From contig NC_088335.1 in assembly GCF_036884655.1 (NCBI RefSeq), forward strand, positions 39,796,001 to 39,860,000: a stretch of 64,000 nt of DNA, written 5' to 3'. Both the position numbers and the translations under genes were made by a program. The notes below the pieces were generated by a model. The model worked only from the letters and a program-made list of their open reading frames with translations, was not told the DNA's origin and made no database searches. Source of the stretch: Musa acuminata AAA Group. Taxonomy: Eukaryota > Streptophyta > Magnoliopsida > Zingiberales > Musaceae. Every line of letters starts with the position of its first letter. Within the stretch, counting starts at the first letter, position 1. Of the stretch, positions 1 through 10,950 are shown in pieces.

Positions 1-477
1 TCTCAACATTTCTTTCAAGAGATTCAAAATGGCATAAATAATTTTATTGGTCTCTCAAGTAGAAATCAATAATATAGAGAAAAAGAAAATTTTTAATAAA
101 TAATTATTTCCTCCTTTTGTTTCAACTTATTGATTGATTCCATACATGCATGTCCTTTTCTTTCAAATCCATGCATCATCGTTTAAAACGGAAAGATAAA
201 AAATCATCAAGATAAAAAAAAGTGCAACACATAATTCAAAAAAATAATTTCAACTCATTACTTCAAGTCATGATTTCATTTAATCAAAATCGAATAACTT
301 CAAGACCAATAAATCATCATGTATAATAATCATCAAGTATGATACAAACTTTTCAAAACATTTACCATGATAAGGCATATAAGCCAAAGAAATTATTAAA
401 TAAAAAGCATATTCATCAATGATGGTTTCATTGGGCATAAGGTATTTTCAACCAAAATCATTTTGTTATTTGTTGTA
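1..477 (-). other. AT-rich non-coding DNA, probable body of Cop-2
   Basis: No gene is visible. The stretch is AT-rich with many CATCAAG-like words, as in the non-coding spacers of the minus-strand Sirevirus elements further right. It is cut at 482/483 by the Cop-1 insertion and seems to continue at 9624. I infer that it belongs to the same older element as the gag at 10010-10900. No diagnostic domain proves this. Confidence 0.35.
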
Positions 478-482
478 GTCAT
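478..482. repeat. Target-site duplication of Cop-1, left copy
   Basis: GTCAT lies directly before the TG start of the Cop-1 5' LTR and is repeated exactly after the 3' LTR at 9619-9623. A 5-bp duplication is normal for Ty1-copia integration. Confidence 0.9.
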
Positions 483-964
483 TGTTGAATCTCGGATTTT
501 GATGATGAAGTCAATTGTCATTTGTTACCTAATCCATATGTTGAGATAAGTGTGTAGGATTAACTACGATGGAAGAAAGACATGCAGCAAGAGTTACGCC
601 GGAGTCCAGACTATGATCACATTGGGAGTTCGAGAGTTCGATGGAAGTCCGGACAATCGTCAGAGGTTCTGCGGGAATAAATCTGAGAAGTCTAGGAGCT
701 TGCCAAAGAAGCTCATCGGATCTTGCCAAGTGGATCATCGCAAGTCTAGGAGTTTGCCGGAAGTCCGTCGGAGCATCGACGAAGGTTCGTCGGATGTTCG
801 CCGGAAGAAGCGATTGACGCACCGGAGCAATTTGTAGTAAATGTCTTAAGAAATGCCGTGGTTAGCATGTAGATTAAGTTATGAATGGGATGTGATCCCA
901 TTAACTTAATTTGGGGGCAATTGGGCCTTTGATAGACCTAAATTGGGCCGAATGGATCGACCCA

Positions 965-1275
965 TTCGGACCAAAATTCCTGCCAAGCGGTGGCACCGCT
1001 AGGGTCGGCAGTGGCACCGCCCAAGAGATGGTCTCCCAGGAAAGCTGGGCGGTGCAACCGCCCAGGTTAGGCGGTGGCACCACCTGGGCTCAGTCTCCGA
1101 GCGAGACTAGGAAGTGCAACCGCCCCTGATAAGTGGTGGAACCGCCTGAGCTCGGTCTCCGAGCTTTACCAGGAGGTGCAACCGCCCCTGTTAGGCAGTG
1201 GCATCGCCTAGAGGTTCAGTCTCCGAGCTGCTAGGTGGTTGTACCACCCTAGTCAGGAGGTGGTACCGCTAGGAC
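965..1275. repeat. Degenerate CACCGCC hairpin-repeat array in the Cop-1 5' LTR
   Basis: About eight degenerate units of the type GGTGGCACCGCC or GGTGCAACCGCC alternate with CAGTCTCCGAGCGAGACT-like words. Both kinds are near-palindromic and could fold as short hairpins. The array lies upstream of the TATA box, in U3. The same array recurs in every Sirevirus LTR of this window. Confidence 0.8.
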
Positions 1276-1325
1276 CCCGAAAATCCGGGAAAAGATGAGC
1301 TCCAAATTAAAACTCGTTTGGGGCC

Positions 1326-1333
1326 TATATATA
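1326..1333 (+). promoter_or_regulatory. TATA box of the Cop-1 5' LTR
   Basis: TATATATA lies in GGCCTATATATACCC, downstream of the repeat array. The position matches TATATATA at 8948-8955 in the 3' LTR and TATAAATA in the Cop-5 LTR. Transcription would start a few tens of bases downstream. Confidence 0.65.
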
Positions 1334-2003
1334 CCCTACCCTTTCCTACATTAAAGGGCACCGAAAGTTTGATCTTACTTTATGATTTTAGAGCTCAAAA
1401 GTGTTGTAAAGTCTAGATGTTCTCCTCTATCTTTTCTTCCAAGTTTTGATCTTTCAAGAGAGGAGAGAAAATTTTTAAAGGGTTGACTCCTAAGCCCGTC
1501 AAAAGGAGTGAACTATAAAAGGGTGGTTGGCCTTCGCCTATTGAAGGAAGGCCTCTAGTGGACGTCGGTGACCACATTGGTGGAGGAAGTCAAAAGTGGA
1601 TGTCGGTCAAGATTGACCGAACCACTCTAAATCTCGGTTTGCATTTACTTTTAGCATCTGATCTATACCGCAAACCTCCTTAGTAGCTTACTGTCTTCTA
1701 CTCATTTACGAACGTGTTTCATAGTTAAGTATTTTCTGAATCGGCGTTAAGACGAAAATCAATTTTATCATACGAACATCATATTTCAGTTTGTGCTTAC
1801 ATTCTAATTTCTGTCTTAACTGCAAACTGCCTTCCTTACTTTACTTCAAATATGTTTCCATAAGCTTTCAAAGTTATTATTTGCACGAAACGACTTTTAC
1901 GCCGGAATCATATTTCAACGTACGAACGCAGTTTTAATCGTTGAAAGTTTTCTGTTGAACTAATTCACCCCCCCCCCCTCTTAGTGCTCTTGATCCTAAC
2001 AAT

Positions 2004-2015
2004 TGGTATCAGAGC
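2004..2015 (+). promoter_or_regulatory. Cop-1 primer binding site
   Basis: TGGTATCAGAGC lies two bases after the LTR end. It is complementary to the 3' end of plant initiator methionine tRNA, the usual primer of copia elements. It fixes the element's orientation as plus. Confidence 0.92.
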
Positions 2016-2051
2016 GAGGTTAACTCTCAAATGGATTAAAACCCAAGAGAG

Positions 2052-3635
2052 ATGGCATACGCCGAAAACCAAGAGGGCCACTCTATTACTTGTCCACCCA
2101 TGTTCAATAGGACAGACTACACCTATTGGAAGACCTGAATGAGGATCTTCCTTATTTCAATGGATTTTGAACTTTGGAATCTTGTCGAAAATGGATTTTC
2201 GAAGTCTTCTCTTCCAATGATTGATTGGAATGAATTAGAGAAGAAGACTTTCGCTCTTATTGCAAAGGCTATGAATGTCTTATTTTGTGCGCTTGATAAA
2301 AATGAGTTCAATCGTGTTTCAGTTTGTGAAACCGTGTTTGATATTTAGCATACACTCAAAGTGACTCACGAAGGCACAAGTAGAATGAAAAAGTAAAAAA
2401 TCAATCTTTTAATACATTCTTTTGAACTTTTCCGAATGAAACCGAGCGAGACTATTGGTGACATGTACACCCATTTCATGGATGTCGTCAATGGTATAAA
2501 AGGACTCGATAAAAGTTTTTCGGATTTTGAGCTCGTAAATAAGATTCTAAGATCCCTTCCTAAGAGTTGGGACCCTAAAGTCACTGCTATTCAAGAGGCT
2601 AAAGATTTAAACAACTTCCCTCTTGAAGAACTAATCGGGTCATTAATGACCTATGAAATGACTTGCAAGGCTCATGAGGAGCAAGAAGACATCCTTCCAA
2701 AGAACAGGAAAGATATGACACTTAGAACTTTAGATGACCACTTGAGAGAAAACTCAAGTGATGAGGACTGTGACGATGTCGTGGCACTTCTAACAAGGAA
2801 ATTCAAAAAATTCATTAAGAAAAACAAGTTTAAAAATGATACAAAAAATAAATTTGAACCCAAAAAGGACCAAGTTATTTGCTACGAGTGCAAAAGGCTG
2901 GGACACTACAAAAGTGATTGTCCCCAAGCCAAGAAGAGAACATCAAAGAAGAAGGCGCTCAAAGCAACATGGGATGACTCGAGCGCGTCCGAAGAAGAGG
3001 AGTCTAACACCGAGCAAGTTGCTCATTACGCCTTAATGGCCATTGGAGAAGAGATAATGAATTTAATTGATGTAGATTTATCATTTGACAAATTATTGAA
3101 TGCCTTCCATGACTTATTTGATGAATGTAAGATTATTAGTAGAAAATACAAATTGCTAAAAAAGGAGCATGATACTCTTACTTGTAATTTTGATAAGTTA
3201 AAAACTGAATGTCATGATAGTTTAGGTTCATGTATAAAATGCCATGATCTAGAAACTCTCCAAAAAGAAAACTTGCTACTTAAGAACACATTGAAGAAAT
3301 TCGAGGTTGGTAGCAAGTCTTTGAATATGATACTTGCAAACAAAGGTCATGTTCTCAAAAGAAGTGGAATCGGATTTGTGAGAAGTCCTCACCAAAATCC
3401 AACCACCTTCATAAAAGGTCTCATCTTATATGTTCGGCACCAAAGCAAATGCAACTTTTGTTGCAAACATGGACATAAAACGTATCATTGTCCATTCAAG
3501 AAAATTAGCCCGAACAAACTGATTTGGGTTTCTAAAGGAACCATGATAAACTCTATGTAATATAATAAACAATGTAGATCAATTTTTGATGTACCCAAAA
3601 GTAAATGGGTACCTAAAAATTATCCTTTCTTGTAG
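2052..3635 (+). pseudogene. gag: Cop-1 gag (broken)
   Basis: Nucleocapsid protein of the copia element. The start is the first ATG after the PBS, encoding MAYAENQEGHS as in the other copies. Early in-frame stops occur near 2136, near 2347 (after FDI) and near 2394. From 2436 a 374-residue stretch is open. It has the retrotransposon gag core (SWDPKVTAIQEAKDL), a first CCHC knuckle (CYECKRLGHYKSDC, near 2881) and a second (CNFCCKHGHKTYHC, near 3451). The frame finally stops at TAG 3633-3635, and the protease frame continues directly after that TAG. Confidence 0.88.
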
Positions 3636-6600
3636 AGATATACACCATCACAAGCTAGGAGTAAGAGATGGTACCTTGATAGTGGATGCTCAAGACATAT
3701 GACCGGAAATCCATCTCAATTCTCTAAGCTCACTAGTATAGACGAAGGCTATGTCACCTTCGGAGACAACAATAAGGGTAAAATCATTGGCAAAGGAACT
3801 ATAGGTAACAAATCTAACTTCTTTATTGAAGATGTTTTATTAGTTGATGATTTAAAACATAACCTCTTGAGTATTAGTCAATTATATGATAAATGATATA
3901 TCATTAAATTCGAATCTAATGCTTGCATCATTGAAAAATCACACAAAAACACATATATGATTGCATTAAAACAAAATAATGTATACACCATTGACATCAA
4001 TGATCTTTGCAATGAAATGTGTTTCTTGGTTTTGAATGAGGATGCTTGGCTTTGGCATAGGAGATTAGATCATGCTAGTATGAAACTAATCACTCAAATA
4101 TCATCCAAAGAACTTGTACGAGGAATTCCTCATATCAAGTTCATCAAAGATAAAGAGTGTGATGCTTGTCAATTAGAAAAATAAATTAAGAGTAGTTTCA
4201 AATCTAAGAATCAAATAAGCACATCTAGGCCCTTACAATTGATCCATATGGACTTGTTCGGACCAATCTCTACATCAAGCCTAGGAGGTAGCAAATACGC
4301 CTTTGTCATTATAGATAACTATAGTAGATATACATGGACTTATTTCTTGAAACACAAAAATGGATGCTTTAGATATTTCACAAAGTTTTGTAAACTTGTT
4401 CAAAATGAAAAGAGTTGTATGATTTCATCAATTCGAAGTGATCACGGTGGTGAATTTCAAAACCGTGATTTTCAAGAATTTTGTGAATCTAATGGATACA
4501 ACCACAACTTCTCTACTCTAAGAAATCCTCAACAAAATGGAGTAGTAGAAAGAAAGAATAGAAATTTATAAGAAATGGCAAGAACCATGTTGAATGAACA
4601 TAGCCTACCCAAATATTTTTGGGCCGAAGCCGTAAACACTACATGTTATATTTTGAATAGAGTTCTAATAAGACCCTTACTCACCAAAACTTCCTATGAG
4701 TTATGGAACAATAAAAAACCCAATGTTTCATATTTTAAAGTTTTTTAGTGTAAGTGTTTTATCTTGAATGAAAAGATGCTTTAGAAAAATTTAATGCTAA
4801 ATCCGATAAAGGAATTTTTCTTGGTTATTCTTCGATTTCTAAAGTTTTTCGTATCTTCAATAAAAGAACTTTAATTATAGAAGAATCAATTCATGTTGTT
4901 TTCAATGAGATTTCTGAGATCAAGAAAAATGATTTTGATGATGATGTTAATTTCAATTCTTTGAATTTAAATGAAACCTCTTCTCCAACTAGCAACTTGG
5001 ATGCATCCACTTCCGAAACATCCTTACCCAAGGATTGGAAGTATGTAGATGCTCATCCTAAGGAGCTAATCCTAGGAGACACATCTAAGGGGGTTCAAAC
5101 ACGTTCTTCTCTTAAAAATTTTTGTACCAACGCCACTTTTCTCTCCCAAATTGAACCTAAATGTATTGACGAAACCATGAAAGATGATTCATGGATTATC
5201 GCAATGCAAGATGAGTTAAATCAATTTGAGAGAAATGAGGTGTGGAAGCTTGTTCCTAGACCAAATGACCATTTAGTTATTGGTATTAAATGGGTCTTTA
5301 GAAATAAGAAAGATTAATATGGTATCGTGATTAGAAACAAGGCTAGATTAGTGGCCAAAGGTTTTAACTAAGAAGAAGGTATCGATTACGAAGAATCCTT
5401 CACTCTTGTGGCTAGATTAGAAGTCATAAGGATGCTCCTTGCCTATGCTAGTAATAATAATTTTAAGTTGTTTCAAATGGATGTTAAAAGCGCTTTTCTT
5501 AATAGCTTTATTTCTGAAGAAGTTTATGTTGAACAACCTCTTGGATTTAAAAGTAATAGCCTCCCTAATCATGTATTTAAATTAACCAAAGCTCTTTATG
5601 GTTTAAAACAAGCCCCAAGGGCTTGGTATGATAGACTAAGTACTTTTATTATTGAAAATAATTTCACAAAAGGCAAGGCTGATACTACAATGTTTATCAA
5701 GAACTTTGAAAATAATTTTCTCATTGTTCAGATTTATATTGATGATATTATCTTTGGTTCTACAAATGAATCTCTTTGTGAATCTTTTACTAAAACCATG
5801 AGTCTCGAATTTGAAATGAGTTTGAGGGGAGAATTAACCTTTTTCTTAGGCTTACAAATTAAGCAACTAAGCAATGACATATCTTTATTAGTTAAACTAA
5901 ATATGCTTTAGATTTGCTGAAAAGATTTAATATAGATAGCTCAAAAGCTATTAACACCCCTATGAGCACCTCCACTAAGTTAGAAGTTGATGAAAGTGGA
6001 GAAAGCTTCGATCAAAAAACTTATAGGGGTATGATAGGAAGTTTACTTTACCTCACTGCAACTAGACAAGATATCATGTTCAGTGTAGGACTTTGTGCTA
6101 GGTTTCAATCAAACCCTAAGATATCTCATCTCAAAGCGGTTAAAAGAATACTTAGATATCTTAAATGTACCACAAATCTAGGATTATGGTATCCAAAATA
6201 TGAGAATTTGAGTTAATTGCTTATGCTGATGCGGATTTTACTAGGTGTAGACTAGATAGAAAAAGCACATCAGGAACATATCAATTTTTGGGACATTCCC
6301 TTGTTTCCTGGTCATCTAAGAAACAAAACTCGGTTGCACTATCAACAACCGAAGCTGAGTATATTGCAGCTAGTGCATGCTGTGCACAAGTTGTGTGGAT
6401 GAAAAACACCTTAGAAGATTATAAAGTCCATCTTAAAAACATTCCCATTAAATGTGATAACACAAGTGCAATTTGTTTAACAAAGAATCCCATTCAACAC
6501 TCAAGAACAAAACATATTGATATTAGACGTCACTTCATACGAGATTATGTCACTAATCATGATATAATTATAGAGTTCATTGATACTAAGCATCAACTAG

Positions 6601-6672
6601 CTGATATTTTTACAAAACCTCTAAGCGAAGAATAATTTGATTTCATTAGAAGGAATTAGGAATGTTAATGTG
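3636..6672 (+). pseudogene. pol: Cop-1 pol (broken): protease, integrase, RT, RNase H
   Basis: The protease motif [13 protein letters not shown] is near 3670. The pre-integrase region ([13 protein letters not shown]) is near 4050. The integrase core follows: HMDLFGP near 4245, RSDHGGEF near 4435 and [10 protein letters not shown] near 4535. RT has [11 protein letters not shown] near 5475 and YIDDIIFGS near 5737. RNase H ends with the [12 protein letters not shown] box near 6590. Several stops interrupt the frame (for example near 4183, 4569, 4747, 5317 and 5909), and small deletions occur, one at the very C-terminus. Order and motifs are those of Ty1-copia. It is not functional as it stands. 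Confidence 0.9.
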
Positions 6673-7978
6673 TCCGAATGCATAAACTTGTTAAAATTAT
6701 TTTTCAGACTTTATTGATTGAATGATCAAATCACTTGATTGCTATTACATGCCTAAAATTACATGTTGGAAATTATGTGTTTTGGATATAAAAATTTTCA
6801 TAACAATGAGCATGTTTTGTCTTCATGATTTTATTTGAAAATCTATAGTATAGTCTTGTCCGAATGCATGAAAGTGTTAACTTCATTTTCGGATTCTCTT
6901 AACTAGTGGTGTCCTAACAATCGGATTTTCTCGATACATTATCCTCTTCCGAACTTAATAAGCATATATCATATCGAGTTTGATTTTCATCATTGATTTT
7001 TGACATATAGAATCAACTAGCAAATACATCTCTCAAACACTTATTTTTTTTTTGTTTTTTGAGAAATGGATTTGATAAAATGATTCCTACTTGTAAATTC
7101 CTTCTTGAAATATGGATGTTAGTGTTTTTACTTGCAATGATTTGTTTTACATACATATCTTGATCCTTGTAAAAATAAAGTATGATTTAATCTCTCATCG
7201 ATTTTAACTTCATTCAAAGTAAACTCACAAATAGCTGGTATCATAAATAGCCTTCCTCCTTCATGCAAAAAGATAATAACAAATAAAAAGGAAGAAGTAT
7301 TCAAAGCTATCTCCATGTCATATTTTCCTTGAGATGTTTGCATAATTGGCATCCTATCACTCACTGTTGGAAAATGACATGAACCTAGTTATGACATGAA
7401 TAATTACCGTACTTATGCTTAAAATTTGCTTATATCATTCTCCTTTTTGTTGATGACAAAGGGGGAGAGATATATGAATTGATGCTATGAGTATTGATGC
7501 TATGCTTGCATCATCGAAAATATATGAATAGATGATAACTATGATTGCCATATTTGCATCATGCCATGTTTGCATAATGTTAAGATATCAAGAACTTACA
7601 TCGTAATTTTATGTGTTGATATCTGACCATGTGATGAAATGCTATGATTGCTAAAACACTTGAAATGTGTGCATCATGTTAAGATATCAAGAACTTGCAT
7701 CATAATTTTACGTGTTGATATCTTACCATATGATGAATTGCTACCATTACCATCATTTACATTTGAAATTTGAAAATGGATGTCAAGCCTTGACATCATT
7801 TTCAGAGAGATACATCATGATAGGAATCATGATGGGAGTATTGATAAGGTTAAATGATTTTAACTTATCAATATATCTCTTGAATTCAAAGGCTTTGAAT
7901 TCAAGAATGACTTATCTCAAGTATGGCATGTAGATAGGGGGAGTTAAGATTAATACCGTTATTAATTGATTGTCATCA
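6673..7978 (+). other. Cop-1 3' spacer with repeated polypurine tracts
   Basis: No coding sequence is visible in about 1.3 kb between pol and the PPT. GGGGGAG tracts occur at about 7458-7468 and 7935-7943, before the final PPT. The same three tracts at similar spacing occur in Cop-4, Cop-5 and Cop-6. Multiple PPT-like tracts are a known property of Sireviruses. A partial internal repeat (CATGTTAAGATATCAAGAAC) occurs near 7577 and 7676. Confidence 0.7.
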
Positions 7979-7993
7979 TCAAAAAGGGGGAGA
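7979..7993 (+). promoter_or_regulatory. Cop-1 polypurine tract
   Basis: AAAAAGGGGGAGAT directly precedes the 3' LTR start TGTTGAATC. It primes plus-strand DNA synthesis in LTR elements. Confidence 0.88.
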
Positions 7994-9618
7994 TTGTTGA
8001 ATCTCGGATTTTGATGATGAAGTCAATTGTCATTTGTTATCTAATCCATATGTTGAGATAAGTGTGCAAGATTAACTACGATTGAAGAAAGACATGCAGC
8101 AGGAGTTACGTCGGAGTCAAGACTATGATCACGTTGGGAGTTCGAGAGTTCGACGGAAGTCCGGACGATCGTCGGAGGTTCTGCGGGATCAAATCCGAGA
8201 AGTCCAGGAGCTTGCCAAAGAAGCTTGTCAGAACTCACCAAGTGGATCATCGCAAGTCCAAGAGTTTGCCAGAAGTTCGCCAGAGCATCGCCGAAGGTTC
8301 GTCGGATGTTCGTTAGAAGTTCACCGGAAGCTCGCCGAAAGAAGCGATTGACGTACCGGAACAAGTTGTAGTAAATGTTTTAAGAAATGTCGTAGTTAGC
8401 ATGTAGATTAAGTTAGGAATGGGAGGTGATCCCATTAACTTAATCTGAGGGCAATTGGGCCCTTGATAAACCTAAATTGGGTTGAATGGATCAACCCATT
8501 CGGACCAGAATTTCTGCCAAGCGGTGGCACCGCCAAGGTCGACGGTTGCACCGCCAAGGTCGACGGTTGCACCGTCCAGGAGATGGTCTCCCAGGAAAGC
8601 TGGGCAGTGCAACCACCTAGGTCAGGTGATGGCACCACCTAAGCCAGTCTCTGAGCGAGACTGGGCGGTGCAACCGCTCCAGTCAGGCGGTGGCACCGCT
8701 TGGGTTCAGTCTCCGAGCGAGACTAGGTGGTGCAACCGCCCTTGACAGGTGGTGGAATCACCTGAGCTCGGTCTCCGAGCTCTGCCAGGCAGTGCAACCA
8801 CCCCTGTCAGGTAGTGGCACCGCCCAAAGGCTCAGTCTTCGAGCTGCTAGGCGGTTGTACTATCCCAGTCAGGAGGTGGTACCTCTAGGACCTTGGAAAT
8901 CCAGGAAAAGACATTTTTGAGCTCCAAATTCAAACTAGTTTTAGGCCTATATATACCCCACCCTTTCCTGCATGAAAGGGCACAGAAAGCTTGATCTTAC
9001 TTTGTGATTTTAGAGCTCAAAAGTGTTGTGAAGTCTAGAAGTTCTCCTTCCTCTTTTCTTCTAAGTTTTGATCTTTCAAGAGAGGAGAGAAAAGTTTGTA
9101 AGGGTTGTCTCCTAAGCTCGTCAAAAGGAGTGAAACTGTAAAAGGGTGGTTGGCCTTCGCCTATTGAAGGAAGGCCTCTAGTGGACGTCGGTGACCTCGT
9201 TGGTGGAGGAAGCCAAAAGTAGATGTAGGTCAAGATTGACCGAACCACTCTAAATCTCGGTTTGCATTTACTTTGAGCATCTTATCTTTAACGCAAACCT
9301 CCTCAGTAGCTTACTGCCTTCTGCTCATTTACGAACGTATTTCATAGTTAAGTATTTTCCGAATCGGCGTTAAGACGGAAATCAGTTTTATCGTATGAGC
9401 ATCATATTTTAGTTTGCGCTTATATTCTGATTTCTATCTTAACTGCAAACTGCCTTCCTTACTTTACTTCAAATATGTTTCCGCAAGCTTTCAAAGTTAT
9501 TATCTGCACGAAATGACTTTTATATCGGAATCAGATTTCAACGTACGAATGTCGAAATTTTTTCGCTGCACTAATTCACCACCCCCCCCCCCCCTCCTTA
9601 GTGCTCTTGATCCTAATA
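7994..9618 (+). repeat. Cop-1 3' LTR
   Basis: It matches the 5' LTR from TGTTGAATC to GATCCTAA, with substitutions and indels that make it about 100 bp longer. It has its own CACCGCC array (about 8515-8890) and TATATATA at 8948-8955. The last two bases are TA instead of CA. Confidence 0.92.
8515..8890. repeat. CACCGCC repeat array in the Cop-1 3' LTR
   Basis: Same array type as at 965-1275, with more units. Two adjacent copies of a CACCGCCAAGGTCGACGGTTG-like unit near 8528-8570 show local tandem expansion since integration. The frames open through it are repeat translation, not genes. Confidence 0.75.
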
Positions 9619-9623
9619 GTCAT
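9619..9623. repeat. Target-site duplication of Cop-1, right copy
   Basis: GTCAT, identical to 478-482. Confidence 0.9.
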
Positions 9624-10009
9624 GCATTTTTCTTTTTAGGTGAATCTATCTTTTCATGCTTAGTTTTCTATACAAAAGCCATGCATAATCATTAAGTATG
9701 ATATTAAACTTCTTAATATTTTCATTAAGACATCAAGCATGTTTTCAATCAAAATCGAAAATCATCAAGATACGCATTTTTTATTCTTAAGAAAAACATA
9801 CATATGATCATTAGATTTAAATATAATATTTTATTCCATTAACATAAACCATGTAATTATTATTATTATTTTCAAAATTATGATCATGATTATATTTTTA
9901 TATTTTTAATTTTTTAAACTTGTAATTTTTAAGAAAAATAATTATTCTAAAAAAAGAAAATGTATCATAGAAAACATCAAGTAATTTCAAAATAAATTAA
10001 GGTGGTTTC
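9624..10009 (-). other. AT-rich non-coding DNA, probable Cop-2 body
   Basis: No gene is visible. Composition and CATCAAG-like words match 1-477, and on the minus strand it follows the Cop-2 gag. I read it as the part of Cop-2 that Cop-1 split. Confidence 0.35.
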
Positions 10010-10900
10010 AATTACCTCATCATTGAAAGAGGTTAAGGCGTAGTTTGCCACCTCACCTTTCTTGATTTTTTCTTCGTCTTCGGAGGAGCTTAATTCATCC
10101 TAATTTTTTATTTTCTTCTTACGTTCAAAGTAAGTTGTTCCGTTCTTTTTGTTTTTTAATTTTTGTTTCATTTGTAGTTTAAGTTCACCATTACTTGATC
10201 TTATGCTCGAGCAGTCTTCATGTGTTCTATGTCCCAAATCCTTCCTGTCCTTTGGAATGTTGTTCTCGAGTTTCCTTTTTGTCATATTGTTCATTTCGTA
10301 GGTCATTAGAGACCCAATTAGTTCTTCGAGTGAAAATGTTTTAAGATCCTTGGCCTCTTGAATGGTTGTAACTTTTGGATCTCAATTCTTTGGAAGGGAT
10401 CTTAGAATTTTAGTTACTAATTCAAAGTTAGAAAAATCTTTACCAAGAGCTTTGAGTCCATTGATGATATTCGTGAAATGGGTGTACATGTCTCCGATGG
10501 ACTCACTTAGTTTCATCCAGAAAAGTTCGTAAGAATGCAAAAGAATATTGATTTTGGACTCTTTCACTTGGCTAGTGCCTTCATGAGTAATCTCAAGAGT
10601 TCTCCAAATATCAAAAGCCGAATCACAATTTGAAACATGATTAAATTTATTTTTGTCAAGTGCACAATATAAGGCATTCATAGCCTTTGCATTTAGAGAA
10701 AACATCTTCTTCTCCAAATCATTCCAATGGTTCATTGGAAGAGAAGACATTTCAAATTTATTTTCGACTATGTGCCATAAATTCAAATCCAAAGAAAGTA
10801 AGAAAACTCTTATTCGAGTTTTCCAATAATTGTAGTCCATCCCATTGAAAAAGGAAGGATGAATGAGAGAGTAACCCTTTTGAAGGCCGAAAAGAGCCAT
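10010..10900 (-). pseudogene. gag: Cop-2 gag, partial
   Basis: The start at 10900 gives MALFGLQKGYSLIHPSFFNG, related to MAYAGNQEGHS in Cop-5. The first 172 residues are open to a stop near 10382 (LRSLPKN then TGA where other copies have SWDPK). The frame can be followed to about 10010 through KDRKDLGHRTHED and SSSEDEEKIKKGEV, but the first CCHC knuckle is missing between these blocks. No pol follows on the minus strand. It is clearly more diverged than the other gags, so it is an older or separate lineage. Confidence 0.8.
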
Positions 10901-10936
10901 TTCTATTTGGGTGCTAAACCAAAGTAGAAAATCGTG

Positions 10937-10948
10937 GCTCTGATACCA
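10937..10948 (-). promoter_or_regulatory. Cop-2 primer binding site
   Basis: GCTCTGATACCA on the plus strand is TGGTATCAGAGC read on the minus strand, two bases from the LTR end. It fixes Cop-2 as a minus-strand element with its 5' LTR to the right. Confidence 0.88.
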
Positions 10949-10950
10949 AT

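Larger units (their letters stand above)
483..2001 (+). repeat. Cop-1 5' LTR
   Basis: The LTR starts TGTTGAATCTCGG and ends GATCCTAACA just before the PBS. It matches 7994-9618 along its whole length. It holds an array of CACCGCC-type repeats (about 965-1275), a TATATATA box and, near its end, a poly-C tract followed by TTAGTGC. Confidence 0.93.
483..9618 (+). mobile_element. Cop-1: full-length Sirevirus-like Ty1-copia retrotransposon
   Basis: In order: 5' LTR (483-2001), methionine-tRNA-type PBS, gag, pol in copia order (protease, integrase, RT, RNase H), a 1.3-kb spacer, a purine-rich PPT and the 3' LTR (7994-9618), with a perfect 5-bp TSD. The long LTRs, the two CCHC knuckles in gag and the repeated GGGGGAG tracts in the 3' spacer fit the plant Sirevirus group. 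Gag and pol both carry in-frame stops, so the copy cannot make full proteins. The 3' LTR ends in TA instead of CA. Unlike Cop-4 it has no third ORF. Confidence 0.93.

Noticed and set aside
2004..2015. tRNA-like sequence after each LTR
   Set aside because: Only the 12-base primer binding site complementary to a tRNA end is present, not a tRNA gene.
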